This document shows, in pieces, positions 43,274 to 51,890 of a stretch of DNA of 64,000 nt (positions are counted from its first letter, which is position 1; each line of letters begins with the position of its first letter). Source of the DNA: Robbsia betulipollinis (GTDB taxonomy: Bacteria > Pseudomonadota > Gammaproteobacteria > Burkholderiales > Burkholderiaceae); NCBI RefSeq assembly GCF_026624755.1, contig NZ_JAPMXC010000001.1:2266365-2330364 (forward strand). The letters run 5' to 3'. Made by a program: the position numbers and the translations under genes. Under the pieces are notes generated by a model, which made no database searches, had not been told where the DNA came from, and saw only the letters and a list, made by a program, of their open reading frames with translations.

Positions 43274-44353
43274 ATGCCGGTGATGGAGACTTCAGCCGCG
43301 CCACTGGCGTGGCCGTTCCCTGTGACTACGCTTCCGGTCGCCTATCTGCTCACCTTCGCCTGTGGTTGGGCGCTGTCCGGTGCGATCCTCTGGATGCTGC
43401 TGAAAACGGGATGGGCATGGTCGCTCGCCACGGATGTGCCCAATCACCGGTCGCTGCATACGCAGCCCACGCCCCGGGTGGGCGGGTGGGGATTGGTGCC
43501 CGTTGCGCTGACGGGGATGCTGGCATGGGCGCCGGCGCTGCGCGGCATCGCTTTCCTCGCACTATGTCTCGCAGTAATATCCCAGATTGACGACCGGCGC
43601 GGTCTGCCGGCCCGCGTCCGGTTCGCCGCCCATGCGCTGGCCGCCGTCTGGGTGGCGTACTCGGCAACGGATGTGCGTTGGTGGGCTTTGCCGCTGCTCG
43701 TCGTGGCCCTGATCTGGGTCATGAATCTGTACAACTTCATGGATGGCACCGACGGTCTGGCCGGCGGCATGGCGCTATTCGGATTCGGCAGTTTCGCGGT
43801 TGCCGCGGCTTCCTCCGACATGCCGCTGGCGGGAACCTGCTTCACGCTCGCCGGTGCCGCGCTGGGTTTTCTTATTTTTAATTTCCCCCCGGCCCGGCTG
43901 TTTCTGGGCGACGCCGGTTCCGTGCCCCTGGGATTTTTCGTCGGGGCGCTGGGACTGGCGGGCTGGCGCGCGGAGGCGTGGAACCCGGTATTCCCGCTGC
44001 TTGTGTTCTCGCCTTTTCTTCTCGACGCGTCCACGACTCTGCTCAAGCGGATATTGCGTGGAGAACGCTTCTGGGAAGCGCATCGCGAACATTACTATCA
44101 ACGGATGATCCGCATGAACTGGGGGCGACGACGCGTGCTCGCGCTATGGTATGCCAGCATGCTCGCCGCCTCGGCACTTGCGCTGTCGCTGTCGTTGTTG
44201 TCCGCGTGTCCGGGCAGCTGGATTATCGGTACGGCGTTCTGGTTGTTCATATTATTGTCAGCGGGCATTACGATAGACCGGTATTGGAAAAAATTCTGCC
44301 AACGGGACATACCGGGCGCGTTGGCAAGTAGGGGCAAGAAACGTAATGTCTGA
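43274..44353 (+). CDS. Polyprenyl-phosphate HexNAc-1-phosphate transferase (WbpL/WbiH/WecA-like)
   Basis: 359 residues with ten or so membrane helices. PNPT signatures: DVPNHRSLHTQPTPRVGG, DDRRGLPARVRF, NLYNFMDGTDGLAGG and FLGDAGSVPLGFF. Such enzymes start O-unit synthesis by moving a 6-deoxy-HexNAc-1-phosphate to undecaprenyl phosphate. It lies 2 bases after the epimerase and overlaps the next gene by 8 bases, so the three are one unit. The window has a second PNPT at 49609. Confidence 0.9.
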   Translation: MPVMETSAAPLAWPFPVTTLPVAYLLTFACGWALSGAILWMLLKTGWAWSLATDVPNHRSLHTQPTPRVGGWGLVPVALTGMLAWAPALRGIAFLALCLAVISQIDDRRGLPARVRFAAHALAAVWVAYSATDVRWWALPLLVVALIWVMNLYNFMDGTDGLAGGMALFGFGSFAVAAASSDMPLAGTCFTLAGAALGFLIFNFPPARLFLGDAGSVPLGFFVGALGLAGWRAEAWNPVFPLLVFSPFLLDASTTLLKRILRGERFWEAHREHYYQRMIRMNWGRRRVLALWYASMLAASALALSLSLLSACPGSWIIGTAFWLFILLSAGITIDRYWKKFCQRDIPGALASRGKKRNV

Positions 44354-46265
44354 AGAAAAAGTAAGGTGGCGCTCGACAGCGGCCTTCGTATTCGACCTGT
44401 GTGCCATCTTCCTGGCCTGGATGACGGCCTACCTGTTGCGGTTCAACGGCACGCTGCCGCATGCCTATACGGTCTCGGCGTGGCGGCAACTTGTGTGGGT
44501 GCTGCCGATCTACGCGGTCATGTTCCGGGTGTTCGGGTTGTATCGGGGTATCTGGCTGTTCGCCAGCCTGCCCGACCTGATGCGAATCGGCAAGGCCGTA
44601 TCGATGGGCGCCTTGCTCGTCATCATCGGCAGCGTGCTGATTCAACCCCTACCGCTGGTGCCGCGCTCCGTTTTGATTGTCACGCCCGTGTTGCTGTTGC
44701 TGCTCATGGGAGGCGTGCGGGCGCTGTACCGCGTCGGCAAGGAATCCTATAACAGCCGCAAGGGCCAGGAGAAAGGGCCGAACGGCAAGGGCAAGCCCGT
44801 GCTGATACTGGGCGCGGGCCGCGCCGGCGCGTTGCTGGCGCGGGAACTGTCGCATTCGCACGAATGGCGCCTGCTCGGACTGCTCGACGACAGCCCGACC
44901 CGGATAGGACGCGACATCTATGGCTACCGGGTATTGGGATCGATCGACGATCTGGAAAAATGGACCGGACCGGGGAAGGCGGGGCATGTGATCATCGCCA
45001 TGCCCGGGGCGGATGCGCAGGTGAAACGTCGCGTCGCGACGCTGTGCATGCGCGTAGACGTCCGGGTCATGATGCTCCCCGAGCTGGCGGACGTGGCGTC
45101 GAGCGAGAATTTCCTGTCGCGCGTGCGCAGTATCGACCTGGAGGATCTCCTGGGGCGCGACCCCGTTCGCATCGATACGGAACATGTCGGCGCGCTGCTC
45201 AGGGACCGTGTCGTGATGGTGTCGGGCGCGGGCGGTTCGATCGGTTCGGAACTGTGCCGGCAGATCGCACAATTCCAGCCCGCCTTGCTGGTGGCCTACG
45301 ATTTCTCGGAATTTTCAATATACAAGTTGGGCGAGGAATTCAGAGACAAGTTTGGCGAGTTGCCCCTGGTGGAGATCGTCGGCGACGTGAAGGACGTGTT
45401 GCTGCTGACGAAGGTCATGCAGACCTATAACCCCTATATCGTCTTCCATGCGGCGGCCTACAAGCATGTGCCGCTGATGGAGGATGTCAACACATGGCAG
45501 GCGGTGCGCAACAACGTGCTGGGCACTTATCGCATCGGCCGGGCGGCGATCTCCGCGAACGTACGGCATTTCGTGCTGATTTCCACCGACAAGGCGGTGA
45601 ATCCGACGAATGTGATGGGCGGCAGCAAGCGCCTGGCCGAAATGATGTGCGAGGCGCTGCAACAGACCACCCGCCACACGCAGTTCGAAATCGTCCGGTT
45701 CGGCAATGTGCTGGGAAGCGCCGGCAGCGTGATCCCGAAATTCCAGGAGCAGATTGCCAGGGGCGGCCCGGTGACGGTGACCCATCCGGACATCACCCGG
45801 TTCTTCATGACGATTCCCGAAGCGTCGCAGCTGGTCCTGCAGGCTTCCAGCATGGGGCGCGGCGGTGAGATATTCGTGCTGGACATGGGCAAGCCGATGC
45901 GGATCGTCGACCTCGCCCGGGATCTCATCCGCTTGTACGGCTTCATGGACGATCAGATCGAGATTCAATATACGGGCCTGCGGCCCGGCGAGAAGCTGTA
46001 CGAGGAACTGCTTGCGTGCGACGAGGAAACACGACCCACCCGTCATCCCAAATTGTTGATCGCCCGCACGCGGGATGTTCCCGCGACGCTGGTCGAGGAG
46101 GTGCTGGCGTGGCTTACGCAGGAACGCGTGCCGGAGGACGAAGAGGTGCGTAGCGGATTATTGCGGTGGGTGCCGGAATACATGCCGCCGGACGCCGGTG
46201 CGCCGGTCCCGCCCGCGCCTGCGTCTGCATTGGCGTCTGGTTCGGCGTTGCCGGGGCGCCCATGA
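44346..46265 (+). CDS. Membrane UDP-GlcNAc 4,6-dehydratase family protein (WbpM/WbiI/CapD family)
   Basis: 639 residues. Four N-terminal helices, a first Rossmann-like domain (VLILGAGRAGALLARELS) and a catalytic SDR domain starting VVMVSGAGGSIGSELCRQI. The active-site stretch ISTDKAVNPTNVMGGSKRLAE has Met in place of the usual Tyr (MxxxK), as in WbpM and PglF. RPGEKLYEEL near the C-terminus is also typical. It makes the 4-keto-6-deoxy HexNAc used by the 42291 product. A Pro/Ala-rich tail of about 30 residues ends the protein. Confidence 0.92.
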   Translation: MSEEKVRWRSTAAFVFDLCAIFLAWMTAYLLRFNGTLPHAYTVSAWRQLVWVLPIYAVMFRVFGLYRGIWLFASLPDLMRIGKAVSMGALLVIIGSVLIQPLPLVPRSVLIVTPVLLLLLMGGVRALYRVGKESYNSRKGQEKGPNGKGKPVLILGAGRAGALLARELSHSHEWRLLGLLDDSPTRIGRDIYGYRVLGSIDDLEKWTGPGKAGHVIIAMPGADAQVKRRVATLCMRVDVRVMMLPELADVASSENFLSRVRSIDLEDLLGRDPVRIDTEHVGALLRDRVVMVSGAGGSIGSELCRQIAQFQPALLVAYDFSEFSIYKLGEEFRDKFGELPLVEIVGDVKDVLLLTKVMQTYNPYIVFHAAAYKHVPLMEDVNTWQAVRNNVLGTYRIGRAAISANVRHFVLISTDKAVNPTNVMGGSKRLAEMMCEALQQTTRHTQFEIVRFGNVLGSAGSVIPKFQEQIARGGPVTVTHPDITRFFMTIPEASQLVLQASSMGRGGEIFVLDMGKPMRIVDLARDLIRLYGFMDDQIEIQYTGLRPGEKLYEELLACDEETRPTRHPKLLIARTRDVPATLVEEVLAWLTQERVPEDEEVRSGLLRWVPEYMPPDAGAPVPPAPASALASGSALPGRP

Positions 46266-46314
46266 CGGCGTTGCGCAGGGGCTGCCCGGAGTTCATCCGG
46301 CGCGGAGGGCGAAC

Positions 46315-47310
46315 ATGCTTTTGACTACGGGCGGGGCCGGTTTCGTCGGAGCGCATTTCGTCCTCGACTGGTTCGCTGCGTCGGACGAACCCGTGGTCAA
46401 CGTCGACAGTCTGAACTACGCGGCCAGACCCGCAACGCTGGCGCCGCTGGCGCAGCATCCGGGTTATATTTTTGCGCACGCCGATATCTGCGATCGGGTC
46501 TCGCTGGACGCGCTCTTCGCGCGGCACCGGCCGCGCGCGGTGGTGCACTTCGCCGCGGAAAGCCATGTCGACCGCTCCATCGACGGTCCGGCTGCGTTCG
46601 TGCAGACCAACGTGGTCGGGACCTTCACCCTGCTCGAAGCCGCACGCGTGTTCTGGAATGGACTGGCCGGCCGGGAGAAGGACGATTTCCGCTTTCTGCA
46701 TGTCTCCACCGACGAGGTGTACGGCAGCCTCGCCCCCGGCGCCGCCGCGTTCACGGAAACTACCGCCTACGCGCCCAACAGCCCTTACTCGGCCAGCAAG
46801 GCGGGAGCGGATCATCTGGTGCGCGCCTATTGCCATACGTATGGCTTGCCGACGCTCACGACCCACTGTTCGAACAACTACGGCCCCAGCCAGTTTCCGG
46901 AGAAACTGATTCCGCTGGTCATCGCCCGGGCATTAGCCGGACAACCGCTGCCGATCTATGGCGACGGAGGTCATAGCCGCGACTGGCTGTTCGTCGGCGA
47001 CCACTGCGCAGCGCTGCGCGTCGTGCTGGCGCGCGGCACGCCCGGCGCGACGTACAATATCGGAGGGTCGGACGAGCGCACGAATCTCGACGTGGTGCAC
47101 CGCATATGCGATCTCCTCGATGCTTTCAGACCCTGCCCCACGGGCTCGTACCGCGAGCAGATCGTGTTCGTCGCAGACCGGCCGGGGCACGACCGACGTT
47201 ATGCGATAGATAGCCGCAAGATCGAGCGGGAGCTCGGCTGGCGGGCGACGCGCGCGTTTGCGGCCGGGATGGAGCAAACGGTCCGCTGGTACCTGGATCA
47301 GGCCGGCTGA
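46315..47310 (+). CDS. rfbB: dTDP-glucose 4,6-dehydratase
   Basis: 331 residues, slightly shorter than the usual 350. NAD loop TGGAGFVGAHF, FAAESHVDRSIDGP, STDEVYGS, the YxxxK pair in NSPYSASKAGADH, and NNYGPSQFPEKLIPL with GDGGHSRDWLFVGDHC are diagnostic. It starts the conversion of dTDP-glucose to dTDP-L-rhamnose. The start at 46315 has a good ggaggg sequence just upstream. rfbC and rfbD follow, but rfbA is missing. Confidence 0.94.
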   Translation: MLLTTGGAGFVGAHFVLDWFAASDEPVVNVDSLNYAARPATLAPLAQHPGYIFAHADICDRVSLDALFARHRPRAVVHFAAESHVDRSIDGPAAFVQTNVVGTFTLLEAARVFWNGLAGREKDDFRFLHVSTDEVYGSLAPGAAAFTETTAYAPNSPYSASKAGADHLVRAYCHTYGLPTLTTHCSNNYGPSQFPEKLIPLVIARALAGQPLPIYGDGGHSRDWLFVGDHCAALRVVLARGTPGATYNIGGSDERTNLDVVHRICDLLDAFRPCPTGSYREQIVFVADRPGHDRRYAIDSRKIERELGWRATRAFAAGMEQTVRWYLDQAG

Positions 47311-47386
47311 GCGCGCCACGCGTCGGTTCGGGTTCTGTTTCTGATTCTGCTGCCGTTTCGATTACTCCGCTTTCTTCCGCCACCGC

Positions 47387-47941
47387 ATGCCCATCATCCT
47401 GCGCGATACCGCGATCCCCGACGTCAAGATTATCGAACCTGTCGTGTTCGACGACGCCCGGGGGTTTTTCTATGAAAGCTTCAACGCACGCGAATTTTCC
47501 GCGGCCTTGGGGCGCGAAACGGTTTTCGTCCAGGACAACCATTCGCGATCGGCGCGAAACGTCGTGCGCGGGCTGCATTATCAGATATCGCATCCCCAGG
47601 GCAAGCTAGTGCGGGTGATTGCCGGCGAAGTGTTCGACGTCGCCGTGGACCTGCGCCGGCGTTCACCGACCTGCGGCAAGTGGGTGGGCGCGCGTCTGTC
47701 CGCGGAGAACCGGCGGCAGTTATGGGTACCCGAGGGTTTCGCCCACGGTTTCATGGTGTTGTCCGAGTTCGCCGAATGCGTATACAAGACGACCGATTAT
47801 TGGTACCCCGAACACGAGTGCTGCCTGGTCTGGGACGATCTCGCAGTGGCCGTCGACTGGCCGACCGACGTGACACCGGCCCGGCTGGCGCCGCGCGATG
47901 CGGCGGGCGTGCGCTTCGCCGACGCGGCGCTGTATCCATGA
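47387..47941 (+). CDS. rfbC: dTDP-4-dehydrorhamnose 3,5-epimerase
   Basis: 184 residues, a cupin-fold enzyme. FVQDNHSRSARNVVRGLHYQ contains the catalytic His, KLVRVIAGEVFDVAVDLRR follows, and the VYKTTDYWYPEHE segment carries the Tyr. It inverts C3 and C5 of the RfbB product. The stop overlaps rfbD. Confidence 0.95.
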   Translation: MPIILRDTAIPDVKIIEPVVFDDARGFFYESFNAREFSAALGRETVFVQDNHSRSARNVVRGLHYQISHPQGKLVRVIAGEVFDVAVDLRRRSPTCGKWVGARLSAENRRQLWVPEGFAHGFMVLSEFAECVYKTTDYWYPEHECCLVWDDLAVAVDWPTDVTPARLAPRDAAGVRFADAALYP

Positions 47942-48882
47942 GTCCCCGGTCAGGTTCGCCGGCAGGCACGACCGCGCCCGGGGTCGCGAACCGCCGCACG
48001 CGCGTGATCCTGGTGACTGGCATCAGCGGACAGCTCGGCCATGAACTGATGTCCACCCTCCAGGGGCTGGGCGACGTGGTCGGACTCGACCGCGCCGCGC
48101 TGGATCTGGGAGATCCCGACGCCATTCGCCGGGTGGTCCGGTCCGAGTCGCCGTCGCTGATCGTCAATCCCGCCGCCTATACCGCGGTCGACCGGGCGGA
48201 GCGCGAGCCGGAGCCGGCATCGCGCATCAATGCGCGGGCGCCCGGCATCCTGGCCGAGGAAGCGCAGCGGCTGGGCATTCCCCTCATTCACTTTTCCACC
48301 GACTATGTCTACGCCGGCGACAAGGAAGACGTGTATGTGGAAAGCGATCCGACCGATCCGCAGAATGTGTACGGCCGGTCGAAGCTCGCGGGCGAAACGG
48401 CGATCGCCGCTGCCGGCTGCCGGCATCTGATTTTCCGAACCAGCTGGGTCTATGGCGCGAATGGCGCGAACTTCGTCAAGATGATGTTGCGCCTGGGGGC
48501 AGAGAAGAATGCCGTGCGCGTCGTAGGCGATCAGTTCGGCGCACCCACCTGGGCGCGGACGATCGCGGACGTGACCGCGCAGATCGTCGCCCAATCGGTG
48601 TCGCCGGCGGTCGCGCCCGAAGCGTGGTGGGCGCAACGCTCCGGCGTTTATCATCTGAGCTGCGACGGCGTCACGAACTGGGCGGCGTTCGCTGCGGAAA
48701 TCTTCGCGCATACGCAGTGCGCCTGCCGGGTCGAGCCGATTGCTTCGGCGGACTATCCGACCCCGGCAAGACGGCCCGCAAACTCCCGCATGTCGAATGC
48801 GAAGCTGATGGAAACGTTCAGCCTGCACCTGCCGGATTGGCGTGCTGCGCTGCATCTTTATCTGGACGGCCGAAAAGCGTAA
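47938..48882 (+). CDS. rfbD: dTDP-4-dehydrorhamnose reductase
   Basis: 314 residues; the N-terminus has about 23 extra residues before VILVTGISGQLGHEL. NPAAYTAVDRAEREP, FSTDYVYAG and the YxxxK pair in NVYGRSKLAGE are typical of RmlD, as is the late RPANSRMSNAKL. It completes dTDP-L-rhamnose. The ATG overlaps the rfbC stop. An internal start closer to VILVTG is possible. Confidence 0.93.
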   Translation: MSPRSGSPAGTTAPGVANRRTRVILVTGISGQLGHELMSTLQGLGDVVGLDRAALDLGDPDAIRRVVRSESPSLIVNPAAYTAVDRAEREPEPASRINARAPGILAEEAQRLGIPLIHFSTDYVYAGDKEDVYVESDPTDPQNVYGRSKLAGETAIAAAGCRHLIFRTSWVYGANGANFVKMMLRLGAEKNAVRVVGDQFGAPTWARTIADVTAQIVAQSVSPAVAPEAWWAQRSGVYHLSCDGVTNWAAFAAEIFAHTQCACRVEPIASADYPTPARRPANSRMSNAKLMETFSLHLPDWRAALHLYLDGRKA

Positions 48883-49290
48883 AACTCGTCAATGTCACCT
48901 TGGCCCTTGCCTGCAGTCTCTGACCGCCTTGCGGCCTCACCAGGAAGCTCAGGGAAAGCAAGGTCTTCTGCCGGAGAGCGGGAGGGACCGGGATGTCGAG
49001 GGAACTGATCGCCTCGCCCCGCGCGATCGAATGAAACTCAGGGGCGCCGCGCCAATTGATATTTGGTGTGAGCACCTTGCAATCGCGTTGAAAGGTCCAT
49101 CCGAAGGGATCGATTGGCACGCAAATCGGCTTTTGTGCATCGATGGCGTCGGCGAGTCCCTGCTATTGCGAATTGCCGATGTCCGGCATGCCCGGCGCGC
49201 GGCTGATCATGACGGCAAATGAAAACCAGCCGGACAGGGAGAACCATGCCGCAAACAGGACCGGTGCCAGCCCTGCCTGAGTGACGCAGT
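48818..49290 (-). pseudogene. Remnant of a membrane-anchored protein with an in-frame TAG
   Basis: One frame reads a hydrophobic helix (APVLFAAWFSLSGWFSFAVM), then ISRAPGMPDIGNSQ, a TAG at 49163-49165, then continues in the same frame as QGLADAIDAQKPICVPIDPF, GWTFQRDCKVLTPNINW and SSLDIPVPPALRQKTLLSL. The composition looks protein-like on both sides of the stop. It may be the C-terminal end of a polytopic protein (last helix plus outer domain). No family was recognised, and it overlaps the 3' end of rfbD. Confidence 0.45.
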
Positions 49291-49333
49291 CATTTCCTGA
49301 ATGATTTCTTCGTCTTTTTTCGAAATCATGCCT

Positions 49334-49393
49334 TGCCGATATCCGCGCAATATTGAACGACGGATTCCGTCCGTGGAAGTGCGTGGCGCTCAT
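49334..49393 (-). pseudogene. Aldolase remnant (N-terminal start of the class II aldolase)
   Basis: ATG at 49393 reads MSATHF; after a frameshift the sequence reads ESVVQYCADIG, matching RSVIEFCARIG near the start of the intact aldolase at 33296. The ATG overlaps the stop of the preceding HAD remnant exactly as in the intact operon. The remainder is lost. Confidence 0.6.
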
Positions 49394-49452
49394 GTTCGAA
49401 CTCCCGGTCTAGCGATCAGACGCCGCAGTTCCGCGAACTGCTGAAAGAGACA
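49390..49452 (-). pseudogene. HAD-phosphatase remnant (C-terminal end)
   Basis: Reads LFQQFAELRRLIARPGVRT and stop, against SFREFKELRRLIADLRGDK and stop in the intact HAD gene. The TGA overlaps the ATG of the aldolase remnant. It is joined in frame to the kinase remnant, so the DNA between them was deleted. Confidence 0.65.
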
Positions 49453-49473
49453 GCCGTTATGCGGAGGCAGCGC

Positions 49474-49566
49474 CTTGCCCGCGCCCGAACCGCCGGCTAT
49501 CCCGATCACGAAGGGTCTGCGGCTCAACCGGAAAAAGCCGTTGCGACCGACCGCGTCGTGCCAGAT
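49474..49566 (-). pseudogene. Membrane-kinase remnant (end of membrane part and Walker A)
   Basis: Reads IWHDAVGRNGFF then RLSRRPFVIGIAG then GSGAGK, against IWRQTVSRNDFF, RLSRKPFVLGIAG and DSGAGK in the intact 30496 gene; 23 of 31 residues agree. The open frame starts at the PNPT stop (49611) and runs on into the HAD remnant. Confidence 0.75.
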
Positions 49567-49608
49567 GAAGAAAGGCGTGGCGTGCGGCGCGTCGTCGCCG
49601 CCCGTCGC

Positions 49609-50706
49609 TCACGCCCGCCTTCTCACCACCAGCCACTTCGGCGCCTTGAACCGCACGATGCTCACATACAGCCAGACGTAGGTCGCCGCGAACACCACCA
49701 CGAAGCAGATCAGCACCGCGGTATGCCGCCAGAACAGCGTCGCCGGGATCACCGCCAGCAGGCACAGCATCCACAGATAGGGTGAGGTCAGCGAGTTGCG
49801 GCGCGTCAGTTCGCGCGCGGTGCGCGCGCCCACCGCCCAGCGCATCAGGCGTTTGTAGACCAGCATGTGCAGGTGCACGCCGTCCGGGATGCCCGGCGAG
49901 ATGCCGCGCACGAAGCGCTTGCGGTAGATCGAGAAGCACGTCTCGAAAATCGGATACATCGCCAGCAGCACCGGGTACCACGCCGAGACCGAGGGGTTGC
50001 GCATCACCAGCAGGATCGACAGTTCGCCGAGCATGAAGCCGAGCAGGTAGGCGCCGCCGTCGCCCAGGAAAATCAGGCCGGCCGGGTAGTTCCAGATGAA
50101 AAACCCCAGGATCGCGCCCATCATGGCCAGCGAGGCGGACAGCACGACCGCGTCGCCCACCTGGAACGCGACATAGGCGAGCGAGACGAACATCATGAAG
50201 GCGACCATGGCCGCCAGACCGTTGAAGCCGTCGATGATGTTGACCGCGTTCGCCAGGCCGGCCACCGCCAGCACCGTGAGCGGCACGCCCAGCCAGGCGT
50301 AGGCCAGAAACGGATCGAGCAGGGGGATGTCGATATGGGTCACGCGAATGCCCATCGCCCACCACGCGAGCAGCGCGGCGGCCATCGTGGCGAGCAGCCG
50401 GATCGTCGGCGTCACGCGCTTCGTCAGGTCTTCCGTCAGGCCGGAGAGAAAGGCGGGCAGCCCGCAGCCGGCGATGACCAGCATGCCGTAGGAGACCGCC
50501 GGGTAGGCGAAATGCAGTTGCAGCCCGGCGACGACGAATCCCAGCAGGATGCCCACGCCGCCGATGCGCGGCACCGGCGTGGCGTGGAATTTCTGCACGC
50601 CGACGAGATCGACATCCGCCGACAGGCCCGCGTGCAGATGGGAGTAGCGCACGATCAACAGCGTGGCGAGCAGCGAGACGAGAAAGCCGAGGGCGAGACT
50701 GAGCAT
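49609..50706 (-). CDS. Second polyprenyl-phosphate sugar-1-phosphate transferase (WecA/WbpL-like)
   Basis: 365 residues with about eleven membrane helices. PNPT motifs: VQKFHATPVPRIGG, DLTKRVTPTIRL, NAVNIIDGFNGLAAM, FLGDGGAYLLGF and the C-terminal PDGVHLHMLVYKR (HxH-type loop). It differs clearly from the 43274 enzyme and is closer to the WecA/TagO branch, so it may use UDP-GlcNAc or another HexNAc. Minus strand; the remnants of region 48883-49608 lie directly downstream. Confidence 0.9.
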   Translation of the reverse strand: MLSLALGFLVSLLATLLIVRYSHLHAGLSADVDLVGVQKFHATPVPRIGGVGILLGFVVAGLQLHFAYPAVSYGMLVIAGCGLPAFLSGLTEDLTKRVTPTIRLLATMAAALLAWWAMGIRVTHIDIPLLDPFLAYAWLGVPLTVLAVAGLANAVNIIDGFNGLAAMVAFMMFVSLAYVAFQVGDAVVLSASLAMMGAILGFFIWNYPAGLIFLGDGGAYLLGFMLGELSILLVMRNPSVSAWYPVLLAMYPIFETCFSIYRKRFVRGISPGIPDGVHLHMLVYKRLMRWAVGARTARELTRRNSLTSPYLWMLCLLAVIPATLFWRHTAVLICFVVVFAATYVWLYVSIVRFKAPKWLVVRRRA

Positions 50707-50855
50707 GACGCGAGTGAGATTGGCTGACGCGGGTGGCGGGTGGCCGGTGACGGGTGGGAACGCGGCGCTGGCCGGCGCCGGCGGCCGAGCGGATCGATGC
50801 GGCCGGACGGCCGATTATAGAGGATGCGGCGACGCGGCCGCATCAATCGGCCGCG

Positions 50856-51890
50856 TCAGTCGGCCTCGGCGGTGTAGCCCGCCGGGTTCCCCGACTGCCA
50901 GCGCCACTGATCGACGCACATCTGCGCCAGATCCCGTTCCGCCCGCCAGCCCAGCAAATTCGTGGCCGCGGCCGGATTCGCATAGCAGGCGGCGATGTCG
51001 CCCGGCCGGCGCGCGACGATCTCGTGCGCGATGGTCTTGCCGGAGGCTTTCTCGAACGCCTGGATGGCTTCGAGCACGCTATAGCCCTGTCCGGTGCCGA
51101 GGTTGACGGTGAAGCTGGCCGGCCGGCGCTGCAGTTCGTCGAGCGCGGCGAGGTGGCCGCGGGCGAGGTCGGCGACGTGGATGTAGTCGCGTACACCGGT
51201 GCCGTCCGGGGTCGGGTAATCGCCGCCGAAGACGCGCAGCTTGGCGAGGCGACCGACGGCGACCTGGGCGATGTAGGGCATCAGGTTGTTCGGGATGCCC
51301 TGCGGATCCTCGCCGATCAGGCCGCTTTCGTGCGCGCCCACGGGGTTGAAGTAGCGCAGGGTGGCGATGCGCCAGCTCGGGTCCGAGATCAGCAGGTCGC
51401 GCAGCACCTGCTCGGCGATGAGTTTGGTCTGGCCGTAGGGGTTGGTGGCCGACAGCGGAAAGCTCTCGTCGATGGGCACCGTGTGCGGGTCGCCGTAGAC
51501 GGTGGCCGACGAGCTGAAGACGAACTGTTTGACGTCGCGGCGCGCCATCACGTCGAGCACGGCCAGCAGGCCTTCGAGGTTGTTGCGGAAGTAGGCGAGC
51601 GGCTTGGCGACGGATTCGCCGACGGCCTTGAGCGCGGCGAAGTGGATGGTCGCGGTGATCGGGTGCGCGTCGAATACGCGCTCCAGCAGGGCGGTGTCGC
51701 GCACGTCGCCTTCGACGAAGCTGACGGGACGGCCGGCGATGCGTTCGATGCGGCGGATGGCCTCGCGCTTGCTGTTCACGAGATTGTCCAGCACGACGAC
51801 ATCGTAGCCCTCGCCCAACAATTCCACGCTGGTGTGCGCGCCGATGAATCCCGCGCCGCCGGTGACGAGGATGGTTCCCTTGCCGTTCAT
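50856..51890 (-). CDS. galE: UDP-glucose 4-epimerase
   Basis: 344 residues. ILVTGGAGFIGAHTSVEL, HFAALKAVGESVAKP, FSSSATVYGDP and the YxxxK pair in NPYGQTKLIAE, with YFNPVGAHESGLIGEDP after it, are classic GalE. It makes UDP-galactose, or UDP-GalNAc if the enzyme is bifunctional. ATG 51890 overlaps the stop of the GT2-GT4 gene by 4 bases. In Burkholderia, a galE-like gene marks the right part of the O-antigen region. Confidence 0.95.
   Translation of the reverse strand: MNGKGTILVTGGAGFIGAHTSVELLGEGYDVVVLDNLVNSKREAIRRIERIAGRPVSFVEGDVRDTALLERVFDAHPITATIHFAALKAVGESVAKPLAYFRNNLEGLLAVLDVMARRDVKQFVFSSSATVYGDPHTVPIDESFPLSATNPYGQTKLIAEQVLRDLLISDPSWRIATLRYFNPVGAHESGLIGEDPQGIPNNLMPYIAQVAVGRLAKLRVFGGDYPTPDGTGVRDYIHVADLARGHLAALDELQRRPASFTVNLGTGQGYSVLEAIQAFEKASGKTIAHEIVARRPGDIAACYANPAAATNLLGWRAERDLAQMCVDQWRWQSGNPAGYTAEAD

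Larger units (their letters stand above)
48883..49608. other. Gene graveyard between rfbD and the second PNPT gene
   Basis: 726 bases without an intact gene. On the minus strand it holds remnants of a kinase-HAD-aldolase module (49334-49566) and a separate remnant of a membrane-anchored protein interrupted by an amber codon (48818-49290). Part of the segment is clearly lower in GC than its surroundings. Confidence 0.75.

Noticed and set aside
48842-49222. 126-codon plus-strand frame after rfbD
   Set aside because: It starts inside rfbD, and the minus strand shows better protein-like remnants.
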